Origin: Deltaproteobacteria bacterium HGW-Deltaproteobacteria-4 | Lineage (GTDB): Bacteria; Desulfobacterota; Desulfuromonadia; Desulfuromonadales; UBA2197 | NCBI GenBank assembly: GCA_002841765.1 | Contig: PHAV01000009.1 | Coordinates: forward strand, 62,001-126,000 | Direction of reading: 5' to 3' | Length of the DNA stretch: 64,000 nt | Shown: positions 25,786 to 33,196 of the stretch, one piece after another | Layout of the letters: every line of letters starts with the position of its first letter | How positions within the stretch are numbered: position 1 is the stretch's first letter | Notes under the pieces: model-generated | Told to the model about the DNA's origin: nothing | Database searches by the model: none | What the model saw: the letters and a program-made list of their open reading frames with translations, nothing else | Position numbers and translations under genes: made by a program

Positions 25786-26603
25786 GCGAAAAACGAAAGA
25801 TTCTGGTCGTCGACGATGACCGGCGCATGCTCCGAACCATCTGCGACATTTTGCGGGTCAAGGGGTATGAGGCCGTGCCGGCCTCCCGGGGGGAAGAGGC
25901 TGTGCAGGCCGTGCAGGGAGAAATGTTCGACTGCGTGCTGATGGATCTCAAGATGCCGGGAATTGACGGAGTTACGACCTTGAAGTTGATCAAGGACATC
26001 TCTCCTGACACTCCGGTGGTGCTGATGAGCGCTTACGCCAGTAACGAACAGATGGCTGCTGCGAAGTTGCATGGCGCAGCTTCAATTCTTACCAAGCCGA
26101 TCGACTTCCAGCAGTTCCTTGCCTATCTCTCGCTGCTCAGAAAAAAGAGTAGTATTCTCATTGTCGATGACGATCCGGAGTTCTCCCGGAGGCTCAAGGA
26201 GTTCCTCCCGTCCAGCGACTATCATGTCAAGACCGAGGAAGATACGGCAAAGGTGCTCAGCCACATGGAGCATGCGTACCAACTGCTCATCATCCTTGAT
26301 CTCAAGCCAGCTAATGGCGACGGGCTGGACATCCTCAAGAAGGTTTGCGCCCGCTATCCCGGAAAGCCGGTCGTTTTGGTCGCCGGCGATCGAAACGAGA
26401 TGTCGACCGTTATCGAGCAGGGGATGGAGATGGGCGCTTACGCCTGTCTTTATAAACCGTTCGCGGTGGAAACACTGGTCGGGCTCATCAAGGATATCAG
26501 CCGTCGCAAGCACAATGTCCTCCTCGGTGAACCGTTTCAATGGGGGGGTGAGATGATGAAACCCTACCCGGTCATCCCCCACCTCTCGGCACACCTGGCA
26601 TAA
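25782..26603 (+). CDS. Double-receiver response regulator
   Basis: A 273-residue protein with two receivers in tandem. The first (1-120) has VDDD, acceptor Asp55 (LMDLKMPG) and Lys in LTKPID; the second (about 125-245) has VDDDPEF, an acceptor Asp in IILDLKPANG and Lys in LYKPFA. No output domain is present, so it is a phosphate sink or relay for the kinase encoded just upstream. The last 40 bp overlap, tail to tail, the convergent GGDEF gene. Confidence 0.9.
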   Translation: MSEKRKILVVDDDRRMLRTICDILRVKGYEAVPASRGEEAVQAVQGEMFDCVLMDLKMPGIDGVTTLKLIKDISPDTPVVLMSAYASNEQMAAAKLHGAASILTKPIDFQQFLAYLSLLRKKSSILIVDDDPEFSRRLKEFLPSSDYHVKTEEDTAKVLSHMEHAYQLLIILDLKPANGDGLDILKKVCARYPGKPVVLVAGDRNEMSTVIEQGMEMGAYACLYKPFAVETLVGLIKDISRRKHNVLLGEPFQWGGEMMKPYPVIPHLSAHLA

Positions 26604-27466
26604 ACAGCGTGCCGTATCCCGTTCTTGCCGCTCTTTTTCACTTCGTACATTAAATTATCGGCCAGGGTAATGATCTCGTCCACGGTGTTGGGAGCAACGG
26701 TGCAGGTGAGTACCCCGATACTGAAGGTCACCGACAGGTTCTGCTGTAATATACTGAGGTGCAGTTGCTGTCGTATTTTGTGAATAGCAACGAGCGCCGC
26801 CTGCTCATCGCTATTGGTGAGGAGGATGGCGAACTCGTCGCCGCCCAGCCGTGCCACAACATCCGTTCTGCGAAGATTATCAGATATGGTCGCCACCACC
26901 GTTTGCAGCAGGAAATCTCCCGCGCTATGGCCACGGGTGTCATTTATTTCCTTGAAATTATCGAGGTCAATGTAGGCAAGGGTGAAAGGTTGATCCTGTC
27001 TGCGCAGGCGGTAGATTTCATTTGTCGCAACATCGAGAAAAACTTTTCTGTTCACGGCGCCGGTCAGGTGGTCGATGCGTGACAGGGCCCGTTCATTCTC
27101 CAGCAACTGCCGCAATTTGGCGAGGAGAAGGGCGACAACGAGAAAAAAAGCAAAGGCTGAGCCGTTCATCCAGATCAGCAGGGAGAGCGTTTCCGGAAAA
27201 GAGGCGAGTATCGATATCTTGATCGCCACGCAGGCGATGGCAATAGCAACGGCGGCATTCCTGCCGGCAAACCAGGCAACGAACGCTACCGGCAAAAGGT
27301 AAAAGAAATTTAGCGGGTAATCTGTCCCGATATATAGATCAGAATAAAAATCAATCGCTCCGAGGAACAGCGCGCAGAAAAGACCGACAAGGACATTAAA
27401 TGCTCTGCCCTTTCGATCGAGGAATTCACAGTATTTGACGGCCATGTTTCGGATGGGCATCTGCAA
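26564..27466 (-). CDS. Membrane diguanylate cyclase (GGDEF)
   Basis: A 300-residue protein. Three to four membrane helices (about 25-130; FLGAIDFYSDLYIGTDYPLN is a loop motif seen in bacterial membrane cyclases) precede a GGDEF domain (about 135-290). The motif is RLGGDEFAILL; the specificity position is the canonical Asp (GHSAGD), so c-di-GMP is the expected product. No RxxD inhibitory site at the usual distance is evident (RTDVVARLGGDEF has RTDV). Monocistronic, with a 3' overlap with the double-receiver gene. Confidence 0.9.
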   Translation of the reverse strand: MQMPIRNMAVKYCEFLDRKGRAFNVLVGLFCALFLGAIDFYSDLYIGTDYPLNFFYLLPVAFVAWFAGRNAAVAIAIACVAIKISILASFPETLSLLIWMNGSAFAFFLVVALLLAKLRQLLENERALSRIDHLTGAVNRKVFLDVATNEIYRLRRQDQPFTLAYIDLDNFKEINDTRGHSAGDFLLQTVVATISDNLRRTDVVARLGGDEFAILLTNSDEQAALVAIHKIRQQLHLSILQQNLSVTFSIGVLTCTVAPNTVDEIITLADNLMYEVKKSGKNGIRHAVYARCAERWGMTG

Positions 27467-27559
27467 TCCATTATAAAGTGATTTACCAAATTTAAAATCC
27501 TACATCATGTCAATTAATTACAACAAGAAAATTAATATTCAGACAGACGAAGGACTCTT

Positions 27560-28417
27560 TCATCCCATCTCCCGCATCGTCGTGGCCAGTTTGTCGAGAT
27601 CGACGCGGCGTTCGAAGAGGGGACGGGGATCGTCGGCGTAGGCGGCGAGTTGCTCTTCGAAGACCGGCTTCTCCTTCTGATAGAAGATGCCGAGGCGTAG
27701 CGGGTCGTCTTCGCAGGCGAGGGCAAAGGCCTGCACCCGGTCGCCCGGGTCGTGCTCGGCCGGCAGTGCGGTCGTGTGCGCCTCGAACCACTGATAAGTG
27801 TTGAGCTTGTTGAAGGTCACGCAGGGTTGCAACAGATCGACGAGGGCGTAGCCACGGTGCTGGATCGCCGCTTTGAGGATGGCGCGAGTCTCTTCGGGGT
27901 GGCCGACATAAGCGCGGGCCACAAAGGAGGCATCGAGGGCGAGGGCGACGGCCAGCGGGTTGAACGGTTCGAGGCTGACGCCGTCAACCTGCAGTGGCGT
28001 CACCAGGCCGCGCGGACTGGTCGGCGAAGCCTGACCCTTGGTCAGGCCGTAGACCATGTTGTTGTGGACGATGTTGGTGAGGTCGGGGTTGCGGCGGATG
28101 CAGTGGAGGAAATGGTTTCCCCCTTCGCCATACATGTCGCCGTCGCCGCTCTCGGCGATTACTGTCAGCTTGCGATTGCTCGCCTTGATCGCGGTCGCCG
28201 GCGGCAGGGCGCGGCCGTGCAGACCGTTGAAGTAGTGAAGGTTGAGATATTGCGGGAGCTTGGCGGCTTGACCGATTCCGGAAACAAAGACGATCTGCTG
28301 CGGGTCGAGTTGCAACTCTGCCAGGGTGGCGCTGACCAGCTTGAGGATGCCGTAATTACCGCAGCCCGGACACCAGGCAATATCGCAGCCATTCCGCAGA
28401 TAAGGATTTTCGTTCAT
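27560..28417 (-). CDS. korB: 2-oxoacid:ferredoxin oxidoreductase, beta subunit
   Basis: A 285-residue TPP-binding subunit. Signatures are [11 protein letters not shown] at the N-terminus, [22 protein letters not shown], and the TPP/Mg motif [10 protein letters not shown] followed by [16 protein letters not shown]. The family oxidatively decarboxylates a 2-oxoacid (most often 2-oxoglutarate for this KorB-like form) to an acyl-CoA, reducing ferredoxin, in anaerobic central metabolism. It overlaps the alpha subunit gene by 4 bp. No delta (ferredoxin) subunit gene is nearby. Confidence 0.93.
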   Translation of the reverse strand: MNENPYLRNGCDIAWCPGCGNYGILKLVSATLAELQLDPQQIVFVSGIGQAAKLPQYLNLHYFNGLHGRALPPATAIKASNRKLTVIAESGDGDMYGEGGNHFLHCIRRNPDLTNIVHNNMVYGLTKGQASPTSPRGLVTPLQVDGVSLEPFNPLAVALALDASFVARAYVGHPEETRAILKAAIQHRGYALVDLLQPCVTFNKLNTYQWFEAHTTALPAEHDPGDRVQAFALACEDDPLRLGIFYQKEKPVFEEQLAAYADDPRPLFERRVDLDKLATTMREMG

Positions 28418-30105
28418 ATCCCCACCTCCTTCCGGATTAATGCCACCACCTCAGCAACGCTAAAGCCGAGGCCGTTATATTTGTGCCATTCCTTGTGAAC
28501 TTTGCAAGCATTCTCGGCGCGGAGGAGGCGGGCGAACTGGCCGGTCGCATTGTTCTCGATGACGATAATCTCCGTCGCCTGCTGAAGATGCTCAAGAAGC
28601 GCCGGCGACAGCGGGTAGACTTGCTGACAATGGAGATAAGCGGTTGCCTGGGGCTGGAGTTGTGCCAGCGCTTCGGCGACTGCGGCGTGGGTTGAACCCC
28701 AGCCGACGATCAGCCGCCGGTAGTCAGCCGGCCCGAAAAGTTTCGGAGGGATGGCGTAATCCTCCTGCAGTCGGCGCATTTTGGCGAGGCGTTTGTCAAC
28801 CATGGCGATCCGCACATCAAAATCCTCGGTGATCCGGCCGTCGGCGTCGTGCTCATCACTGTCGACGCAGACCCGCCCCTTGCCGAAGCCGGGAATGCCT
28901 CGGTGCGAAACACCATCCAGGCCGGGAGCATAGCGCTGGTAGTTGATCGGAGTGGCGATAATTCGCGATTGCGGTGCAAATTCCGGTAGGACAAAAGGGT
29001 CGAGATCGTACAGGGTATCAAGGAGGTACTGATCGGTGAGAACGAAGACCGGCGCCTGAGCCGCATCAGCCATGGTGAAGGCATGGGCGGCACAGGCAAA
29101 GGCCTCTTCCGGCGAACCGGGGGCAAGGATGGCGCGGGGGAATTCACCATGCCCGGCATAACGGGTGATCTCCAGATCCCCCTGTTCGCTGCGGGTCGGC
29201 AGGCCGGTCCCCGGACCGGGGCGTTGCGCCAGATGGATGACCAGCGGCGATTCGATGACGCCGGCCAGACTCAAACCTTCCGCCATCAGATCGAAACCGC
29301 CGCCGGAGGTGCTGACCAGCGCCCGACCGCCGGCATACCAGGAGCCGAGGGCCATGTTGATGGCGCTGATCTCGTCCTCGGCCTGCTCGACGACAACCCC
29401 GTGGCTGTGCGCCTGTTTGGCGAGATGGATGAGCAGCCCGGTGGAAGGCGACATCGGGTAAGAGGAGATGAAGTTACAGCCGCCGGCCAGCGCCCCCAGG
29501 GCCACGGACTGGGAACCATCGAGGATAAGACGACCGGGCCTGGCCTCCGCCAACGGCAGCGAACAGCGGCCAATCGTCTCGGTCCCTTCCTCCCAGCCGA
29601 GGCGGGCCGCAGCGTAATTTTTGTTCAGGATCGCAGGGTCGGTAAAAGTCCGCATCAGTGCTCCCTCCAGCGGCGAAAGATTCCAACCGATGATCCGGGC
29701 AAGGTAACCGCAGACAATACTATTTGCGTAAATCGCCCCGCCGATCTCTTTGCTCAGCTCCTGCAGCGGCAGGGGGAGGATGCCGAGGTCCTCTGCGAAG
29801 AGCTGCGGGTCGCCGATCCGCAACGTTTCTGACCCACAGCGACCCCGCAGGCGCGGTAGAGCGTCGCGATCAAGGAGGACACAAAGGTCGAGGGTGCCGC
29901 TCAAAGCCCGGACCGGGGTAGTGGCGGCACGCAGGGTCACGGAATTGCTGCCGCCACGGATACGTGACATGAACTCGCTTTCAGCCACCACGTGCAAGCC
30001 GCCATTCATGAACATTCGCGCCAGAATCTGCGCGATCGTCTGCAATCCCTGACCGGCCTCGCCGCCGAGGACCAGATTGATTTCGCTGCCGTTTACTCTG
30101 CTCAT
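28414..30105 (-). CDS. korA: 2-oxoacid:ferredoxin oxidoreductase, fused gamma-alpha subunit
   Basis: A 563-residue fusion. Residues 1-180 are the gamma domain ([30 protein letters not shown]); residues about 190-560 are the alpha domain ([28 protein letters not shown] split by strands, [49 protein letters not shown]). This arrangement is that of KorA/VorB-type oxidoreductases; 2-oxoglutarate is the likely substrate but branched 2-oxoacids cannot be excluded. The gene leads the korAB operon. A TATAAT-like -10 lies at about 30146-30151 on the minus strand. Confidence 0.93.
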   Translation of the reverse strand: MSRVNGSEINLVLGGEAGQGLQTIAQILARMFMNGGLHVVAESEFMSRIRGGSNSVTLRAATTPVRALSGTLDLCVLLDRDALPRLRGRCGSETLRIGDPQLFAEDLGILPLPLQELSKEIGGAIYANSIVCGYLARIIGWNLSPLEGALMRTFTDPAILNKNYAAARLGWEEGTETIGRCSLPLAEARPGRLILDGSQSVALGALAGGCNFISSYPMSPSTGLLIHLAKQAHSHGVVVEQAEDEISAINMALGSWYAGGRALVSTSGGGFDLMAEGLSLAGVIESPLVIHLAQRPGPGTGLPTRSEQGDLEITRYAGHGEFPRAILAPGSPEEAFACAAHAFTMADAAQAPVFVLTDQYLLDTLYDLDPFVLPEFAPQSRIIATPINYQRYAPGLDGVSHRGIPGFGKGRVCVDSDEHDADGRITEDFDVRIAMVDKRLAKMRRLQEDYAIPPKLFGPADYRRLIVGWGSTHAAVAEALAQLQPQATAYLHCQQVYPLSPALLEHLQQATEIIVIENNATGQFARLLRAENACKVHKEWHKYNGLGFSVAEVVALIRKEVGI

Positions 30106-30400
30106 GCCTCACTCTCCTTTTCTACGCCATCACTCATCCCCCACCATTATAATCGATCAAATGCAAAGTGCACCGTTACTGCCAATAAAATGCCTCAAGT
30201 CAAAATGTCGACACAGCCCTTCCTGATCAGTCGTTATTGCCTTCCCTGCCCATAGCCCGCTGTTTTGCTCCATCTCGCTTAAGCCTGCGTCGCGCGTCTT
30301 CCCTTTCATCCCTCCTGTCGCGTCAAAACGATGACTCGAAATCGATCCGACAAACTGATTTAATCAACATTCAATAGTAATTACATATATTTAAACAAAT

Positions 30401-30414
30401 GGCACACCTATCGC
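30401..30414 (+). promoter_or_regulatory. Sigma-54-type -24/-12 promoter
   Basis: TGGCACACCTATCGCA (30400-30415) has GG at 30401-30402 and GC at 30413-30414, exactly 10 bp apart, as in TGGCACG-N4-TTGCA. The expected start is near 30426, about 38 nt before the ATG at 30464. The rest of the 358-bp gap 30106-30463 shows no gene; no copy of the 34-bp dyad found at other sigma-54 promoters in this window is present at the usual distance. Confidence 0.5.
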
Positions 30415-30463
30415 AATGGCCTATATTAACAGCGGCCCCGACAGCCGGGAAAGGCAGGTAGTC

Positions 30464-30916
30464 ATGACCAGAAAAAATCTCTTCAGCATCGGCCTCATGA
30501 TCATCAGCCTGCTCTATGCCGGTCTTGTACAAGAAGCGACGGCCAGCAACAAAGCCAGTCTTCGGGTCAATGCCATGGTATCGCCCTGGTTCAAAGCCCA
30601 GGCCATTCAGCAGGCCGGCAGTTATCAGGTGACTCTTGAGGACATTAAAAAAGGATATACCGATCTCACCGCAGCCGTCACCGTCCAGTTTCAGACAAAC
30701 ATCATCCAGGGCAAGGTTCTGTTGCAAGTTGCCAATAACGGCGCCGAACAGGTATTGGTCAAGCAGGCAGGGACAGCCAGCGATCAACTCGTTATTGCTG
30801 CCATCGCCGGCAGCCAGCAGGAAGAGCGTTCCTATGACCTGCGGGTTCTCCTCACTCCCGACGTAGTCGTCGGCACCTATCCTCTTCATCTTTCCATGCA
30901 GACCACAATCCTTTAA
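30464..30916 (+). CDS. Secreted protein upstream of the chaperone-usher operon
   Basis: A 150-residue protein with a signal peptide (about 1-25, LFSIGLMIISLLYAGLV). The mature part has alternating beta-prone stretches (SYQVTLEDI, AAVTVQFQT, VLLQVANNG, YDLRVLLTP, YPLHLSMQT), consistent with a small periplasmic or surface beta-sandwich, possibly pilus-related, but no family can be named. The ATG at 30464 follows AAGGCAGG; the open frame starts at 30416 without a ribosome site. It has its own sigma-54-type promoter and is separated from the first pilin gene by the riboswitch leader. Confidence 0.65.
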   Translation: MTRKNLFSIGLMIISLLYAGLVQEATASNKASLRVNAMVSPWFKAQAIQQAGSYQVTLEDIKKGYTDLTAAVTVQFQTNIIQGKVLLQVANNGAEQVLVKQAGTASDQLVIAAIAGSQQEERSYDLRVLLTPDVVVGTYPLHLSMQTTIL

Positions 30917-31101
30917 GCGGAGCATTTTGACCGCCCCTCTCCCATTCACCATCCGAAAGCCTTCAACCATCCCTTCTTTTGATGCACCTCATCAAGGCAG
31001 CAAACGACTCCCACCGAGTCCCGCTATCATCTTGCCGTCGCAAACGGGTTTAACCGGCTCACTTATAATTTATCAGCTTTTGCATTTTTTATATTTTCTT
31101 G

Positions 31102-31131
31102 TTGACTTCTGCAAAAAAATAGACTTATGGT
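31102..31131 (+). promoter_or_regulatory. Sigma-70-type promoter of the pilus riboswitch leader
   Basis: TTGACT (31102-31107) and TATGGT (31126-31131) are spaced 18 bp. The start would be about 31138, at the first base of the aptamer. Confidence 0.5.
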
Positions 31132-31136
31132 AGGGC

Positions 31137-31224
31137 TACTTCACGATAATAGCAAAGTCAGAGTAATCTGATGACGCAAAGCTACGGATCCTACCATTAC
31201 AGAGGATAGCCGGGCTGCCGAAGG
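31137..31224 (+). ncRNA. GEMM-I riboswitch aptamer with G20A (cyclic AMP-GMP type)
   Basis: P1 is CTTC (31139-31142) with GAAG (31220-31223). The 5' strand TCACG-ATAATA-GCAAA aligns base for base with TCACG-CACAGG-GCAAA of the Vibrio Vc2 aptamer. P2 is TCAGA/TCTGA with a GTAA tetraloop, followed by the conserved GACGCAAAGC. P3 is ATCCT/AGGAT, followed by AGCCGGGCTGCCG. By Vc2 numbering A18, A47 and the ligand-pairing C92 are kept, but position 20 is A instead of G. G20A is the change that defines the Geobacter GEMM-I subgroup recognising cyclic AMP-GMP instead of c-di-GMP. It lies 143 nt ahead of the first pilin gene. Confidence 0.9.
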
Positions 31225-31241
31225 AAGAGAGAGAAAATTCC

Positions 31242-31283
31242 AACTCATCTTCGGTATTTATCGAAGATGAGTTTTTTGTTTTT
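31242..31283 (+). terminator. Terminator of the riboswitch expression platform
   Basis: A 12-bp perfect stem AACTCATCTTCG / CGAAGATGAGTT (31242-31253, 31262-31273) is followed by TTTTTTGTTTTT. The left arm's CTTCGG (31249-31254) could instead pair with CCGAAG (31218-31223), part of which forms aptamer P1. Ligand binding should therefore favour the terminator by this reading; the sign of regulation is an inference. Confidence 0.85.
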
Positions 31284-31366
31284 CAGCGCAACACTGTCGT
31301 TTATGGGCATATCGCCCCAGAGTCAATTAGTAGACAAGAAACATCTACCTGAAAGGAACCTTACCA

Positions 31367-31789
31367 ATGAAAAAGATTCTCGTCCTCGCAGCCGCAATCG
31401 CACTGGTCTCTTCAACCGCCTTCGCCGCCGGCACCGCCACCTTGACTGTCACGGCCAATGTCACCGCTACCTGCGCCATCACCGGCGGCACCCTGGGCTT
31501 CGGCGCCCTTGATCCCCTGGTCGGGGGCGCGGTCGGCCCGGTCGCTGCAAGCGGAGTACAAGTGACCTGCAGCAACGGCACCGCTTTCACCGTCAGCGAC
31601 GATGCCTCTACTAAACCCCTCGTCAACGGGGCCAGCACCATTCCCTTTACCTTGGGTCATACGGGCTCAGGAACGGGGACCGGCACAGCTGTTGCCTACG
31701 CAATTACCGGTAATATTGCTGCTGGTACTTATGCGACCGCTTTGGCCGGGGCCTACACCTCCAACGTGATTCTGTCTGTTACCCCCTAA
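31367..31789 (+). CDS. Major pilin-like subunit (spore coat U domain, CsuA/B type)
   Basis: A 140-residue secreted subunit with a clear signal peptide (MKKILVLAAAIALVSSTAFA). The mature protein is a spore coat U (SCPU) domain: TLTVTANVTATCAITGG with the first Cys, FGALDPLVGG, VQVTCSNGTAF with the second Cys, and the end ALAGAYTSNVILSVTP. The two Cys probably form the disulfide of Csu-type pilins, and the N-terminal alternating strand is the donor strand. AAAGGAA precedes the ATG. First gene behind the GEMM-I riboswitch, and most probably the shaft subunit of the pilus assembled by the proteins encoded downstream. Confidence 0.9.
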   Translation: MKKILVLAAAIALVSSTAFAAGTATLTVTANVTATCAITGGTLGFGALDPLVGGAVGPVAASGVQVTCSNGTAFTVSDDASTKPLVNGASTIPFTLGHTGSGTGTGTAVAYAITGNIAAGTYATALAGAYTSNVILSVTP

Positions 31790-31879
31790 CCGCTTGCCAA
31801 ATCGACTCCGGGGGAGAGGAGCAATGCTCCCCTCCCCGGAGTTCTTTGCGAGTTCATCATTGCTAACTGAAAGGTGAGT

Positions 31880-32350
31880 ATGAGAGCGATCCTGGCTTAT
31901 TTTTTTATGACTGCCTCGATCCTCCTGTCACTGCCCATGGAGGGGTGGGGCGCCGACGTTGGCGCCCTGTCCGTCTCGGCGACAGTCCTCACCAAGAGTA
32001 ATTGTAAATTTTCCACCACCACCGGGGACTTGATCTTCGGGACGATCGATTCTGGCGGTACAGCGGATGTTTCTGCCAGCGCGACCCTCATTTTTCGCTG
32101 TAACGGCAGTGCGCCGATTGCTTCTTATCTACTTAGCGACAATGATGGTCTCAATACCAACAAGATGGCGCACACCACCCTTGCCGGAAACTTCCTCCCC
32201 TACGAATTGAGCTACACCCCCACCACGGGCTCCGTGCCACGCGGTGATCCTGTAACTCTTTCCATCACCGGCACGGTGCGCAGTAGCGACTATCGAGCAG
32301 CGATGGCCGGTGCCTACAGCGATACGGTGATTCTGTCGATTCTCCCCTGA
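31880..32350 (+). CDS. Pilin-like minor subunit (spore coat U domain)
   Basis: A 156-residue secreted SCPU-domain protein. Signal peptide about 1-24; mature part ALSVSATVLTKSNCKFS with the first Cys, FGTIDSGGT, LIFRCNGSAP with the second, and the same AMAGAYSDTVILSILP ending as the previous subunit. ATG at 31880 was preferred over GTG at 31874 because AAAGGTGAG fits it as the ribosome site. It lies 90 bp after the major subunit. Probably a minor or adaptor subunit of the same Csu-type pilus. Confidence 0.86.
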   Translation: MRAILAYFFMTASILLSLPMEGWGADVGALSVSATVLTKSNCKFSTTTGDLIFGTIDSGGTADVSASATLIFRCNGSAPIASYLLSDNDGLNTNKMAHTTLAGNFLPYELSYTPTTGSVPRGDPVTLSITGTVRSSDYRAAMAGAYSDTVILSILP

Positions 32351-32372
32351 AGGACGATATCGGAGGTTTTTC

Positions 32373-33170
32373 TTGAATCTTGTTGCGATCCCGACTAGAT
32401 TAGAACGCATGAGCTCCTATCGTACTCCGACATTCCTCCTTTTTCTCTTTCTTCTTTTCACCCTCCTTCGCCCCCTGCCTGCGGCGGCAGACGGCTGGCG
32501 GGTGATTCCGATCCTCCTCAACTTCGATCAAAAGACCCGCAGCGGCGTGATCACTCTCTACAACGAAGGAGAGAACAAGATCTCCCTGCAGGTCAAATCT
32601 TATACATGGTCTCAGGATAGCGACGGCAAGGATCAGTACCAAGAGGATGCCGAGCTGGTCTTCTTCCCGCGCCTTCTGACGATCGAGCCCGGCAAAAGTC
32701 AGGTGCTGCGCGTCGGCATGCAAATCCCGGCGACCAGCAGCGAAAAGACCTATCGTCTCTTTATCGAAGAGATTCCCGAAGCACGCAAGGCCGACCAGGG
32801 AGCGACGATCGCCATTACTCTCCGGTTCGGCATACCGATCTATGTTGCCCCTCTCAAGAGCGAACCCCGCGGTGAGTTCACCGAGGCGACCCTGGACAAG
32901 GGGCAGATAGTAACCGTCATCAAAAATACCGGTAACGTCCATTTTCGTATCCAGTCGGTGCAGTTGATCGCTAAAGATGCGAACGGCGCCGAAGTCCTGC
33001 GCCGGAAGATCGACGGTTGGTATCTACTGAGCGGCGCCTCCCGCCCTTATCTCTTTACCCTGCCGCCGGAAGAATGTCGCCAAGCCGCCACCCTCGAAAT
33101 CCTGGCAGACACCGATCGTGAAGATATCGCTACGGCGATCAAAGTCGACCCGCAGGCCTGTAACCCCTGA
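32373..33170 (+). CDS. Periplasmic pilus chaperone (archaic/Csu type, TTG start)
   Basis: A 265-residue PapD-like chaperone with a signal peptide ending at about residue 40 (PLPAAADG). The first domain has the G1-like strand segment FFPRLLTIEPGKSQVLRVG, with the conserved basic residue area, and RLFIEEIP; the second domain starts at about 155. It holds pilin subunits before delivery to the usher. A TTG at 32373 is six bases after GGAGG (32362-32366) and is the best start; the ATG at 32409 lacks a ribosome site and would cut only the N-terminal signal region. Overlaps none of its neighbours; 22 bp after the second subunit. Confidence 0.9.
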   Translation: MNLVAIPTRLERMSSYRTPTFLLFLFLLFTLLRPLPAAADGWRVIPILLNFDQKTRSGVITLYNEGENKISLQVKSYTWSQDSDGKDQYQEDAELVFFPRLLTIEPGKSQVLRVGMQIPATSSEKTYRLFIEEIPEARKADQGATIAITLRFGIPIYVAPLKSEPRGEFTEATLDKGQIVTVIKNTGNVHFRIQSVQLIAKDANGAEVLRRKIDGWYLLSGASRPYLFTLPPEECRQAATLEILADTDREDIATAIKVDPQACNP

Positions 33171-33196
33171 GGAATCCCTGCTCTTCCCCCATCCCC

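Noticed and set aside
14759-30105. Possible genomic island or prophage because of the CI-like gene
   Set aside because: No integrase, phage structural genes, tRNA break or repeats; the signalling genes fit the host type.
31137-31224. Reading the riboswitch as an ordinary c-di-GMP type
   Set aside because: Position 20 is A by direct alignment with Vc2; the ordinary class has G. Left as a G20A type, to be tested.
31267-31512. 81-residue open frame over the riboswitch terminator
   Set aside because: It overlaps the terminator and the pilin gene in another frame.
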